A DNA stretch of 45,550 nt from an uncultured Lachnospiraceae bacterium (GTDB taxonomy: Bacteria; Bacillota; Clostridia; Lachnospirales; Lachnospiraceae): positions 19,728 to 65,277 of the forward strand of contig CAJOID010000016.1 of NCBI GenBank assembly GCA_905234595.1. The letters run 5' to 3'. Positions within the stretch are counted from its first letter, which is position 1; the number at the start of each line of letters is the position of its first letter. A program made the position numbers and the translations under genes. Shown here one piece after another: positions 24,375 through 32,533 of this stretch. The notes under the pieces were generated by a model. That model saw nothing but the letters and a program-made list of their open reading frames with translations. It did no database searches and was not told the DNA's origin.

Positions 24375-24434
24375 CATCAGCCGAATATCGATTCCGCAAG
24401 CAGGTGCCTGCTGTGGAACGATATTCGACTGATG
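24375..24434. repeat. Large interrupted hairpin between convergent GT2 and mscL genes
   Basis: Four nested arm pairs fill this 60-base stretch: CATCAG/CTGATG (24375-24380, 24429-24434), CGAATATCG/CGATATTCG (24382-24390, 24419-24427), TTCC/GGAA (24392-24395, 24415-24418) and AGCAGG/CCTGCT around TG (24399-24412). It lies between two converging genes and probably protects or ends both transcripts, though neither side has a clear U-tract. Confidence 0.8.
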
Positions 24435-24446
24435 GTTAGGTACTCC

Positions 24447-24848
24447 TTATAATTCCGACGTACAGTGAGGGCAGCGGGTAGCCTCGATCGGTATCTCGCT
24501 CTTGCAGTACGGACACTTCTTGGTGGTGGGTGCCTCTTCCTCTTTCTTCTTGCTAAGCTCTGCAGCCTTGTTGATAGCTTTGACGATCAGGAAGATCACG
24601 AATGCCATTATGATGAAGTTGATGATGGCGGTGATGAATGCGCCCCAGCGGATCTCAACATCTCCTACGGTAGCGACCATAGCGCTTAAGTCCGTATTGG
24701 CTATAAGCCCTATCAGGGGCGAGATGATGTCATCGACCAGACTGGTCACTATTGCCTGGAATGCGGCACCGATGATGACGCCGACTGCCAGATCGATGAC
24801 GTTGCCGCGCAGTATGAATTTTTTGAACTCTCCGAAGAATGATTTCAT
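24447..24848 (-). CDS. mscL: Large-conductance mechanosensitive channel with C-terminal zinc ribbon
   Basis: This 133-residue channel opens under membrane tension to release solutes on osmotic downshock. It begins [20 protein letters not shown], the conserved MscL N-terminus, followed by TM1 with [10 protein letters not shown] and TM2 ([18 protein letters not shown]). The charged KKKEEE stretch replaces the usual C-terminal bundle, and the protein ends in a rubredoxin-like zinc ribbon: CPYC and CPHC separated by about 12 residues. The frame continues upstream to 24896, but ATG 24848 has an AGGAGA site at the right distance and gives the family's start. It is monocistronic, behind its own promoter. 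Confidence 0.95.
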   Translation of the reverse strand: MKSFFGEFKKFILRGNVIDLAVGVIIGAAFQAIVTSLVDDIISPLIGLIANTDLSAMVATVGDVEIRWGAFITAIINFIIMAFVIFLIVKAINKAAELSKKKEEEAPTTKKCPYCKSEIPIEATRCPHCTSEL

Positions 24849-24903
24849 GGGTATGTCTCCTTTTTTTATATTGGCGCGCATGATCAGCGCACTCATTGTC
24901 TAC

Positions 24904-24932
24904 ATTATAATTAATATACAAAAAAACGTAAA
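24904..24932 (-). promoter_or_regulatory. Putative sigma-A promoter for mscL
   Basis: On the - strand TTTACG (complement of 24927-24932), 17 bases, TATAAT (complement of 24904-24909). The leader would be about 50 bases and carries AGGAGA before the start. Confidence 0.55.
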
Positions 24933-24950
24933 TAAATTTGAACTTGCCTC

Positions 24951-24977
24951 TAAAGTCATGAGCGATTCGTCCGATAT
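24951..24977 (+). promoter_or_regulatory. Sigma-28 (SigD/FliA) promoter for the late flagellar operon
   Basis: TAAA (24951-24954), exactly 15 bases, then TCCGATAT (24970-24977). This matches the SigD consensus TAAA-N15-GCCGATAT at all but one position. It lies 57 bases before flgM, whose product inhibits the same sigma factor, so the operon would be controlled by feedback. Confidence 0.82.
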
Positions 24978-25033
24978 ACTAAACAGAGATTTTAATGCTC
25001 GCTCATACTTTGCATGGAAGGAGGAGAAATGCA

Positions 25034-25318
25034 ATGCGTATAGATGCGTATAATCAGATCCAGGCAGTATATCAGGCTCAGGCAGCCAGAAAGCCTCAGG
25101 CTACCGCCAAGACCGGTACCAGCTTCGTTGATAAACTGCAACTCTCCAGTATAGGAAAGGATATCCAGACCGCAAAGCAGGCAGTAGCCAATGCACCTGA
25201 CATCAGGCCTGAGGTAACCGAACCTATCAAAGCTCAGATCGCTGCAGGCACATATAATGTAAGTGCAGAGAGCTTTGCGGACAAACTGCTTGAGAAATAT
25301 CAGGCATCGATCATTTAA
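25034..25318 (+). CDS. flgM: Anti-sigma-28 factor FlgM
   Basis: This 94-residue protein binds and inhibits the flagellar sigma factor until the hook is complete, then is exported. The N-terminal half (MRIDAYNQIQAVYQAQAARK) is polar and probably disordered. The C-terminal half has the sigma-binding helices: SSIGKDIQTAKQAVANAPDI, RPEVTEPIKAQIAAGTYNV and SAESFADKLLEKY, which is the FlgM signature of an R-x-E-x-V-xx-[IL]-K-x-x-I-x-x-G-x-Y pattern. An in-frame ATG exists at 24995, but ATG 25034 has GGAGGAG upstream and gives the expected start. It is the first gene of the operon behind the sigma-28 promoter. Confidence 0.93.
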   Translation: MRIDAYNQIQAVYQAQAARKPQATAKTGTSFVDKLQLSSIGKDIQTAKQAVANAPDIRPEVTEPIKAQIAAGTYNVSAESFADKLLEKYQASII

Positions 25319-25341
25319 CATTCAGATAACAGGAGATTAAG

Positions 25342-25860
25342 ATGGCGTCTTTGATGGATACACTCATCGGCATATTGGATGAACAAACTGCCGAGTATGA
25401 CAAGCTTCTTCAGCTCACTCTATCGAAAACACCCGTCATAGTCTCCGAGAATCTGGATGAACTGGCTCGAATCACGGATGATGAGCAGATGGAGCTTGGC
25501 CGCATACAGTCGCTTGAGAAAAAGATGGATGAAGCGATCGCGGACATAGCACAGGTACTCAACAAGGATGTTGGAACGATGAGCTTAAGGAAGCTCATAA
25601 GGATCATGGCGGGCAGGCCTTCCGAACAGAGAGTTCTCGCGGAGGCATATGACAGGCTGATGGCGTCCGCCAAACAGGTGAGGCTCGTAAATGAGAGAAA
25701 CGCAGAACTCATACAGAGCGCACTGGATATGGTCCATTTTAATATGAACATGCTCCAGTCAGCCAAGTCGGCACCGGAGAGTGCCAACTATAACAGAGGA
25801 GCATACAGCACGGGCGAACAGCTGGGCGTTGACAGACAATCCTTCGACGCCAAGCAATGA
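25342..25860 (+). CDS. flgN: Flagellar hook-filament junction chaperone FlgN
   Basis: This 172-residue, mainly helical cytoplasmic protein is the export chaperone for FlgK and FlgL, both encoded just downstream. It has the long charged helices typical of FlgN (LIGILDEQTAEYDKLLQL, then ITDDEQMELGRIQSLEKKMD) and ends in a polar tail with little structure. The assignment rests mostly on size, composition and position between flgM and flgK, since FlgN proteins diverge strongly. The ribosome site is AGGAG, 8 bases before ATG 25342. Confidence 0.86.
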   Translation: MASLMDTLIGILDEQTAEYDKLLQLTLSKTPVIVSENLDELARITDDEQMELGRIQSLEKKMDEAIADIAQVLNKDVGTMSLRKLIRIMAGRPSEQRVLAEAYDRLMASAKQVRLVNERNAELIQSALDMVHFNMNMLQSAKSAPESANYNRGAYSTGEQLGVDRQSFDAKQ

Positions 25861-25901
25861 GATCCCCGTAGCGAGGATGATTTCAACTCAGGTGATTCGA
25901 T

Positions 25902-27629
25902 ATGTCATTGTTCAGCAACCTGCATCTGGGGACATCGGGACTCCGTATTTCCTCCAATGCACTGAATACAACAGCACATAACGTGACAAACGTAGATACC
26001 GACGGCTATACACGCCAGCAGGTATCTCTTGCCACTGCTACATATCAGACTATCAACAAGCAGCATGCGATCGGCTACGATCAGCTGGGGCTTGGTGTCA
26101 CTTATGCCGAGACAAGGCAGGTCAGAGACTATTTCCTCGATGTCAATTTCCGTAAAGAATCCGGACGGAGCGAGTTCTACAAGACCAGCGTAGACGCGCT
26201 CAATCAGGTAGAAGATATATTGGGCGAATCAACAGGCGGCCAGAGCTTTTCATTAAGTATGGATGAGCTGTGGATATCTGTTGAGGAACTTCTTAAGGAT
26301 CCCTGTAATGAGGTCAATCAGAACCTCCTCGTTACGAGATCCTATGAGTTTATCACTCAGGCCAATAACGTATACAATTCACTGTGTGATTACCAGCTGA
26401 ACTTAAATACGACCATCCGCAACGACGTAAGGGATATCAATGACTGGGCAGAGAGGATACATCAGCTCAACGTCGATATCAGCAAAGTCGAGTCCGGCGG
26501 AGTGGAGCATGCAAACGACCTGCGCGACGAGCGTAATGCCCTGATCGATAAGCTCGGAGAAATGGGCAATATCTCCTGGACAGAGGACCTGGATCACTGT
26601 GTATCCATACAGTTCGAAGGCGTAGACCTCGTAAAGGGCGATATGATCAACCGCATGGAACTCTATACCGATCCCCAGACAGGTTTCGATACGGTATTCT
26701 GGAGGCATCTCGCCGAGTACACACGCAATTCCGACGGAGATAAGATCGTAGTACCCGAATCGGTACCCGCTGCGGTCGTATTCGAGTTAAGCCGTCCCAT
26801 ATCATCGGAGCTTAATACCGACGTGGGCGAGCTGAAGGCATGTCTGTACGCAAGAGGCGACCACAATGCCACTTTTGCCGATCTGAACAAGTACCCCGAA
26901 GATCCCGAATCCAGCATGGATTATTACGATACATCCATCTCGCAGTCGGTACTTATGAATGTCGAGGCGGAATTTGATTCCCTTATACATAATGTAACGA
27001 CCAAGATCAACAGCATCCTGGCTGATGCAGCTGACAGGGCAAGCACCAGATATCCCTCTTCCGACTATCTGAGAAACGAAGACGGATCATATCTGCAGAT
27101 ATTCGAACTGATCACGGGCCCGGATAAAGCTTTCAGCAGCAGCCCTCTTCACCTGGATGCAAACGGGGAGCCCGATTCCGTGAACGATCCCGCCCTTAAG
27201 GATTACTGGAATGGCTTCACCGTATCCAACATCAGGATCAACATGGACCTGAGACAGTCCCCTTCAAAACTCGGATTCAGACTTGAGGACGGCAGCGAAG
27301 ACAACGAGACCATGCGTAAGCTGTCCGAGGCCTTCACCGATAACGATTACACACTTAACCCCAGAGTTACGACTCCCGTGAACTTCAATTCATTCTACAA
27401 CTCGATGGTTTCACAGGTATCCACCTCCGGTAAGGTCTACACGACGATCAAGGACGCACAGGACCAGACGGTGAACGCTATCGAGTCAGCCAGACAGCAG
27501 GTACTGGGAGTCAACACGGACGAGGAACTGACCTTCATGATCCAGTTCCAGAATGCATACAACGCAGCCAGCAGATTCATCAATGTAGTAGACGAGATGC
27601 TCGAGCATCTGCTCACTACACTCGGATAA
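25902..27629 (+). CDS. flgK: Flagellar hook-associated protein 1, FlgK (first copy)
   Basis: This 575-residue protein forms the junction between hook and filament. The rod/hook N-terminal signature is clear: LHLGTSGLRISSNALNTTAH followed by NVTNVDTDGYTRQQV. The C-terminus has the matching coiled region (LTFMIQFQNAYNAASRFINV, then VVDEMLEHLLTTLG). The centre, about residues 200-480, is the variable exposed part. The C-terminal 40 residues and N-terminal 60 would pack together in the D0 domain. It is followed after 34 bases by a second FlgK-type gene that shares the same N- and C-terminal patterns but differs in the centre. Confidence 0.93.
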   Translation: MSLFSNLHLGTSGLRISSNALNTTAHNVTNVDTDGYTRQQVSLATATYQTINKQHAIGYDQLGLGVTYAETRQVRDYFLDVNFRKESGRSEFYKTSVDALNQVEDILGESTGGQSFSLSMDELWISVEELLKDPCNEVNQNLLVTRSYEFITQANNVYNSLCDYQLNLNTTIRNDVRDINDWAERIHQLNVDISKVESGGVEHANDLRDERNALIDKLGEMGNISWTEDLDHCVSIQFEGVDLVKGDMINRMELYTDPQTGFDTVFWRHLAEYTRNSDGDKIVVPESVPAAVVFELSRPISSELNTDVGELKACLYARGDHNATFADLNKYPEDPESSMDYYDTSISQSVLMNVEAEFDSLIHNVTTKINSILADAADRASTRYPSSDYLRNEDGSYLQIFELITGPDKAFSSSPLHLDANGEPDSVNDPALKDYWNGFTVSNIRINMDLRQSPSKLGFRLEDGSEDNETMRKLSEAFTDNDYTLNPRVTTPVNFNSFYNSMVSQVSTSGKVYTTIKDAQDQTVNAIESARQQVLGVNTDEELTFMIQFQNAYNAASRFINVVDEMLEHLLTTLG

Positions 27630-27663
27630 CCGGTAACGGAATCTATATGAAAGGAGAAACCTG

Positions 27664-29529
27664 ATGCCTTCAACCTTTTTCGGATTACAGATAGCATATT
27701 CGGGACTCAAGGCGAGCAACGCCGCCCTTAATACGACAGCAAACAACGTGGCTAACGTTGAGACAGACGGTTACTCCCGTCAGAAAGTCGTTACGGCCGC
27801 TACCGAACCCATGAGAGTGTTCGCTACATACGGATGCGCCGGTGCAGGTGTCGATACACTTGCTATCGAGCGTGTACGCGATGTCTTCTATGACGAGAAG
27901 TTCAGAGACAACGAGACCAGATTCGGCGAGTTCGAGCGTAAAGAGTATTACATGTCCGTCATGGAGACATATTTCAATGATGACGGCAAGACGGGATTTA
28001 AATCTATATTTAATAAATTGATCGAAACTCTGGAGGAGGTCACCAAGAACTCCAGCTCTACATCCACCAAGGCTACATTCCTCGCTCAGGCCAAGACCAT
28101 GACCGATTACTTCAATAACATGGCCGGTGACCTGCAGGATCTGCAGAAGGATATAAACGATGAGCTCAAGATCCAGATCAGCCAGATCAATTCGATCGCC
28201 GAAGAGCTCGCGACGATCAACAAGCAGGTAAACGTCATCGAGCTGACAGGCACCACTGCCAATGAACTCAGGGACAAGAGAGACCTGCTGGTGGATGAGC
28301 TCTCCAAGTATGTGGATGTACAGGTCAAGGAGACTCCCATATATAACGCTCAGAACGAGGAGACCGGAGCTACCCGCTGCATCATATCGGTCGCAGGAGG
28401 ACAGACCCTCGTAGACCAGAACGACTTCAGGACCCTCGAGGTCGTAGCCCGTGCTTCTTATGAGAAAGTATATCAGTCCGATGCAGACGGCCTCTATGAC
28501 GTATACTGGAGCGACGGACAGCAGTTCAAACTGGACAATGCCGCTATGGGCGGATCCATAAAGGGCCTTGCGGACCTGCGTGACGGCAACAACGGCAATT
28601 ACTTCACCGGAGTGGTAACGGATGTGGATATGGCAGGCTCGGATCACGTGGTGACCATCGAACCCGGCAGCGATTCGCTCACATCCCTGAACCAGTGCAA
28701 TCTCTCCAATACCGGCGGACGCATCATCCTCGGTAATCAGGAGTACTACTATAAAGACTGGACCGTGAATTACGTTAAGGATTCACTCGGTAACGATACG
28801 GATGTGGTTGAAAGCTATATCTTCACAATGGATGATGCGAAATGCGACCAGGTAGTGACCGGAAGCAAGATAGGCAAGACATCGATGATGGGCAGCTTCT
28901 CGGAGTACCAGGGTATTCCTTACTACATGTCACAGATGAATGAATGGGTCAGGATATTCTCCAAGTCCATGAATGATATCTTCACTACAGGATGGACGAC
29001 CAAAAACGAGGATGCGGGCATAGTCTTCACCGGAAGTCTGCCGACCGACAGAGGACAGTACAGCGAAGATACCCTGAATAATAAGGATGTCCCGACAGAT
29101 AACAGGGGTTATTATCATATAAGCGCCTTAAACTGCACCATCGAGAGCGCGGTAAACGAAGATCCCGATCTCCTCGGTTCACGTAAGGATAAGTCCAATG
29201 GCGTGGAGGAGTGCGATAACATCAAGAAGGCCATCGAAGTCCTCGGGGATAAGACACAGCTCAGCTTCAGGAGTTACAACGCGAGCGGATTCCTTGAGTC
29301 GGTACTCTCGGATGTGGCTCTTAATACAGGCAATGCCAGAACTTTCTCAGCTACGTTCTTAAGCCTGCAGTCGGTACTTGATAACCAGCGTACATCCATC
29401 TCGGGTGTGGACAGTGACGAAGAAGCGGTCAACCTCGTAAAATACGAGAACGCATATACGCTTTCTTCCAAGATGATCCAGACATTCCAGGAGATATACG
29501 ACAGACTGATCCTCCAGACCGGAGTATAA
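27664..29529 (+). CDS. flgK: Flagellar hook-associated protein 1, FlgK (second copy)
   Basis: This 621-residue paralogue of the preceding gene starts FGLQIAYSGLKASNAALNTT, then ANNVANVETDGYSRQKVV, the FlgK hook-protein signature. It ends VNLVKYENAYTLSSKMIQTF followed by QEIYDRLILQTGV, the usual D0 coiled end. Between them the central region is only distantly like the first copy. AAAGGAG lies 7 bases before ATG 27664. With two FlgK proteins the junction could be a mixed ring, or the two could replace one another under different conditions. The first copy is closer to FlgN, the chaperone. Both genes lack frameshifts or stops, so both are probably used. Confidence 0.92.
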   Translation: MPSTFFGLQIAYSGLKASNAALNTTANNVANVETDGYSRQKVVTAATEPMRVFATYGCAGAGVDTLAIERVRDVFYDEKFRDNETRFGEFERKEYYMSVMETYFNDDGKTGFKSIFNKLIETLEEVTKNSSSTSTKATFLAQAKTMTDYFNNMAGDLQDLQKDINDELKIQISQINSIAEELATINKQVNVIELTGTTANELRDKRDLLVDELSKYVDVQVKETPIYNAQNEETGATRCIISVAGGQTLVDQNDFRTLEVVARASYEKVYQSDADGLYDVYWSDGQQFKLDNAAMGGSIKGLADLRDGNNGNYFTGVVTDVDMAGSDHVVTIEPGSDSLTSLNQCNLSNTGGRIILGNQEYYYKDWTVNYVKDSLGNDTDVVESYIFTMDDAKCDQVVTGSKIGKTSMMGSFSEYQGIPYYMSQMNEWVRIFSKSMNDIFTTGWTTKNEDAGIVFTGSLPTDRGQYSEDTLNNKDVPTDNRGYYHISALNCTIESAVNEDPDLLGSRKDKSNGVEECDNIKKAIEVLGDKTQLSFRSYNASGFLESVLSDVALNTGNARTFSATFLSLQSVLDNQRTSISGVDSDEEAVNLVKYENAYTLSSKMIQTFQEIYDRLILQTGV

Positions 29530-29566
29530 GCGTGTCAGGCATAGCCTTCATAGAGGAGACAATATC

Positions 29567-31138
29567 ATGAGAATGACAAATAAGATAATGCAGAAGAATT
29601 CTCTGTATAATATCAACCAGACCAAGATATCAGAGGATAAGTACAATACTCAGCTGACCAGCCAGTCCAAGATCACGAGACCGTCTGATGATCCCGTGGT
29701 TGCGATCCGCGCGCTCAGACTCAGGACCAATGTATCCACCGCTACCCAGTATTATAAGAAGAATGCGCCCGATGCCAACCAGTGGCTGGACGTGACCGCG
29801 AAGTCCCTCGATACGATGACCAAGGTCTACACCAATCTCTATACGCAGGTTGAGACCGGCGTCAACAAGGACTACACCGCATCGGATATGCAGGTGCTCC
29901 TGTCACAGATAGAGTCTTATACCAATGAAGTATACGCTACCGGCAATCAGGATTACGCCGGCAGATACATTTTCACCGGATACAGGACCGACACTCCCCT
30001 GACATTCCAGAAGGAGCAGATCGATAAGGTGAACCTGACTCCCAACTACACGATCACCGAGAACCTGAAGAATGCACAGCTGGATTCTTTCAGTTATACG
30101 GATTACAGCGTGTTCGATACCAAGGCAACGGCTGATCTGGCCAACGAGAGTGATATCACCAATGCCACGATCAACAGGATCAGGCTGACATATAATAATA
30201 CACTTCCCGGGAAACTTCCGCTGATCGAGATCAAGGATAAGGACGGAAATCCCATCCAGTCACCCGCAGCTTCAACCCTTCCCATAGGCGGATCGAGTGT
30301 AGGCATCACGGTAGCAGCTTCGGCTGAGGTGGCATACAAGGAACTTACACAGGCACAGAGCACGGATCCTGTCACGACCAGGGCCATATACGTACCCACC
30401 ACCGGAGAACTCCTTTTTACATCAGATATAGCAGATGAACTGGCTACCATATATACCGACGGCGGTTCCGTATCTGCCACTTATGATAAGAATCAGTGGG
30501 AAGTGGGCGACTTGAATCCTCAGCATTATTTCAAATGCACATCTCACGATCCAAGCGGCGACACGACCAAAGACATAACATACAACGCCGACGGCAACGT
30601 GGCCACTGAGATTGTATACGACGTCGGATACAACCAGACCATCCAGGTTAACACAAATGCATACGAAGTATTCGATCCCGCAGTAGCCAGGGATCTGGAT
30701 GACTTAAAGAGAGTGGTTACCGAATTCAGCGACATCGAGAAGATCCGCTACGACTTAAAGGATGAACTCAAGAAATATGTAGAGGGCACTCCTGATTATA
30801 TCAACTGCAAAAAGAGACTCGATGCAGCCGACAAGGCTTACACATATATCCGCGATGCAGTGAGCAAGCGCTTCGGCGATCAGATCACCAGATATCAGAA
30901 CTATCTGGACAGCACGAATGTAGCCATCACCAAGAACGGTACCAGATCCACCCGTCTCGAGCTGATAGAGGCGAGACTCGAGGAGCAGCAGTCCACGTTC
31001 AAGGAGCTCCAGGAGGAGAACGAAGGCATCGATATGACAGAGGTGGCAGTACTGCTGACAGCAGCCGAAACCACATACGATGCAGCCCTTATGGCTACCA
31101 GCAAGATCATGCAGAACAGCTTGATAAATTATATTTAA
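29567..31138 (+). CDS. flgL: Flagellar hook-associated protein 3, FlgL
   Basis: This 523-residue protein lies between the FlgK ring and the filament. It starts MRMTNKIMQKNSLYNINQTK with the flagellin-like SQSKITRPSDDPVVAIRALR block, and GRYIFTGYRTDTPLTF follows near residue 137, a region shared by FlgL proteins. It ends with a flagellin-like coil (MTEVAVLLTAAETTYDAALM then ATSKIMQNSLINYI). At 523 residues it is much longer than the E. coli protein (about 317); the extra part, about residues 190-410, has Ser/Thr/Asp-rich beta-type sequence and is likely exposed. GAGGAG precedes the start. No flagellin gene follows in this window. Confidence 0.92.
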   Translation: MRMTNKIMQKNSLYNINQTKISEDKYNTQLTSQSKITRPSDDPVVAIRALRLRTNVSTATQYYKKNAPDANQWLDVTAKSLDTMTKVYTNLYTQVETGVNKDYTASDMQVLLSQIESYTNEVYATGNQDYAGRYIFTGYRTDTPLTFQKEQIDKVNLTPNYTITENLKNAQLDSFSYTDYSVFDTKATADLANESDITNATINRIRLTYNNTLPGKLPLIEIKDKDGNPIQSPAASTLPIGGSSVGITVAASAEVAYKELTQAQSTDPVTTRAIYVPTTGELLFTSDIADELATIYTDGGSVSATYDKNQWEVGDLNPQHYFKCTSHDPSGDTTKDITYNADGNVATEIVYDVGYNQTIQVNTNAYEVFDPAVARDLDDLKRVVTEFSDIEKIRYDLKDELKKYVEGTPDYINCKKRLDAADKAYTYIRDAVSKRFGDQITRYQNYLDSTNVAITKNGTRSTRLELIEARLEEQQSTFKELQEENEGIDMTEVAVLLTAAETTYDAALMATSKIMQNSLINYI

Positions 31139-31182
31139 AATTGTATATTTGTTTTAAATCATATTAATTGGAGGGTACAGCT

Positions 31183-31644
31183 ATGCAAATGTTAACAAGA
31201 GCTTTTGGCGAGATCGAGATCGATGAGTCCAAAGTTATCAGTTTTCCCGGCGGTATCATAGGTTTCCCCGATCTGCAGCATTTCGTGCTCCTGTATGATG
31301 AGGAGCAGGGCAGCAATACGGTTAAGTGGCTCCAGTCGGTTGAAGAGCCCGGTTTTGCCATGCCGGTGATCAACCCTCTGATCGTGAAGGATGACTATAA
31401 TCCCTCGGTGGATGATGAACTGCTCAAGCCTCTCGGTGACATGACCGATGATGATATGGTGGTACTCGTGACCATGACCATACCTCATGAGATCGAAAAG
31501 ATGACGGTCAATCTGCGCGGGCCCGTGATCATCAACTCCGCTACATGCAAGGGATGCCAGATCATCATAGACAGCGATGAGTACAAGGTTAAATATCCTA
31601 TATATGATAAGCTTGCGGAAGCCAAGAAGCAGAAAGAGGGGTGA
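31183..31644 (+). CDS. fliW: Flagellar assembly factor FliW
   Basis: This 153-residue protein binds CsrA and flagellin. When flagellin is exported, FliW is freed and relieves CsrA repression of flagellin mRNA. Family motifs are FGEIEIDESKVISFPGGIIG, FPDLQHFVLLYD and the C-terminal NLRGPVIINSATCKG. A TTG frame start at 31168 is possible, but ATG 31183 has GGAGG 8 bases before it and gives the family's N-terminus. The next gene, csrA, begins 5 bases after its stop, the usual gene pair in Gram-positive flagellar loci. Confidence 0.96.
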   Translation: MQMLTRAFGEIEIDESKVISFPGGIIGFPDLQHFVLLYDEEQGSNTVKWLQSVEEPGFAMPVINPLIVKDDYNPSVDDELLKPLGDMTDDDMVVLVTMTIPHEIEKMTVNLRGPVIINSATCKGCQIIIDSDEYKVKYPIYDKLAEAKKQKEG

Positions 31645-31649
31645 TCGGA

Positions 31650-31871
31650 ATGCTCGCATTATCACGTAAAAAGAACGAAGCGCTGATCATCAACAACAAT
31701 GTGGAGATAACCATCCTGGAAGTAAAGGGTGATCAGGTGAAGGTAGGTATCGAAGCTCCGCGTGAGATACCGGTATACCGTAAGGAAGTATATCTGCAGA
31801 TCCAGGAAGCCAATAAGGAATCATCCGATGTTGCTTCTGCAGTAGATGCTCTCAAGAGCCTGGGACTGTAA
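31650..31871 (+). CDS. csrA: Carbon storage/translational regulator CsrA
   Basis: This 73-residue RNA-binding dimer starts MLALSRKKNEALIINNNVEI and has VKVGIEAPREIPVYRKEVY, the conserved RNA-binding strand and turn (GIEAPREIPVYR). It blocks the ribosome site of target mRNAs, usually flagellin, and is antagonised by FliW. An in-frame GTG at 31641 overlaps the FliW stop, but ATG 31650 follows GAGGGG and gives the exact family start. The C-terminal tail (about residues 48-73) is longer than in E. coli, as in other FliW-containing bacteria where it contacts FliW. Confidence 0.96.
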   Translation: MLALSRKKNEALIINNNVEITILEVKGDQVKVGIEAPREIPVYRKEVYLQIQEANKESSDVASAVDALKSLGL

Positions 31872-31937
31872 GTATAACTGCAATTGCAATTCCAAATCCA
31901 ATAAAAAAATTATCACTGAAAGCGTAAGATTGTGTGA

Positions 31938-31966
31938 AACAGGGCACCGTATAACGGTGCTCTGTT
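31938..31966 (+). terminator. Intrinsic terminator of the flagellar operon
   Basis: Arms AACAGGGCACCG (31938-31949) and CGGTGCTCTGTT (31955-31966) pair along 12 positions with one G-T, closing on TATAA. A short U-rich tail (GTATTCC) follows. It lies after csrA and just before the promoter of the next gene, so it probably marks the end of the sigma-28 transcript. Confidence 0.7.
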
Positions 31967-31989
31967 GTATTCCATGATACCCGCGTTTA

Positions 31990-31998
31990 TGATATAAT
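31990..31998 (+). promoter_or_regulatory. Extended -10 giving a probable leaderless mRNA at 32006
   Basis: TG-A-TATAAT (31990-31998) is followed by exactly seven bases and then ATG 32006. A -35 is weak (TTCCAT, 31970-31975, 17 bases upstream). The sequence between the -10 and the ATG (TCCCCCT) contains no ribosome site. The spacing is the same as at 21953. Confidence 0.65.
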
Positions 31999-32005
31999 TC
32001 CCCCT

Positions 32006-32518
32006 ATGGAAAACAGAGAATACGATGAAGTAAGTCTGAACCGCTATCTGACGATACTGGAGGATTCGCTCGAGAAAAAGAGCAGGGCACTCGACACTCT
32101 CTCCGAGATGTGCTCAAAGCAGGAAGAGGCCATCTGCGGTGAAAAGCTCGATGTGGATACGTACAACGAAGTAACAGAGCTCAAAGGGCGTATCATCGAG
32201 AACCTAAACCAGCTCGATGACGGTTTTACGGCGTTGTTTGACAGGGTTTTCCCTACGGTTAAGAGTGACCCGCATAAATATGCGGATCATGTGCGCAGGA
32301 CTCAGGATCTGATCGCAGAGATCTCCGAGAAGACCATATTGATAGAGGCGGCGGAGAGGCGGCTTCAGGCCAGGCTTGACAGGCTGGCTGCAAGCGGCAG
32401 GCCCGGCACTTCTGCTCCGCATGTGGCACCCGGGACGGCGGCAGGCAGATATAATGCGACGATGAACGGAGCCGGCGGGGTATCATCCATTTTCGTCGAT
32501 AATAAACGCAGGAAATGA
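32006..32518 (+). CDS. Coiled-coil protein, possibly flagellar chaperone-like
   Basis: This 170-residue protein has no family I recognise. Residues 1-130 are strongly helical and charged (LNRYLTILEDSLEKKSRALD, then EAAERRLQARLDRLAAS), with heptad-like spacing. It has about the size and helix pattern of FlgN/FliT chaperones and sits next to the flagellar operon, so a related role is possible but unproven. The tail from about 133 is rich in Gly, Ala, Pro and Asn and ends SSIFVDNKRRK. It has its own promoter and apparently no leader. The next gene, an ornithine carbamoyltransferase, follows after 15 bases. Confidence 0.7.
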   Translation: MENREYDEVSLNRYLTILEDSLEKKSRALDTLSEMCSKQEEAICGEKLDVDTYNEVTELKGRIIENLNQLDDGFTALFDRVFPTVKSDPHKYADHVRRTQDLIAEISEKTILIEAAERRLQARLDRLAASGRPGTSAPHVAPGTAAGRYNATMNGAGGVSSIFVDNKRRK

Positions 32519-32533
32519 GGAACGGTATTAAAC

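Noticed and set aside
24502-25053. 183-codon + strand frame opposite mscL running into flgM.
   Set aside because: It lies opposite the certain mscL gene and its end is out of frame with flgM. Its second half only spans the promoter region.
27685-28647. 320-codon open frame antisense to the second flgK.
   Set aside because: Shadow frame of a clearly functional gene; no ribosome site.
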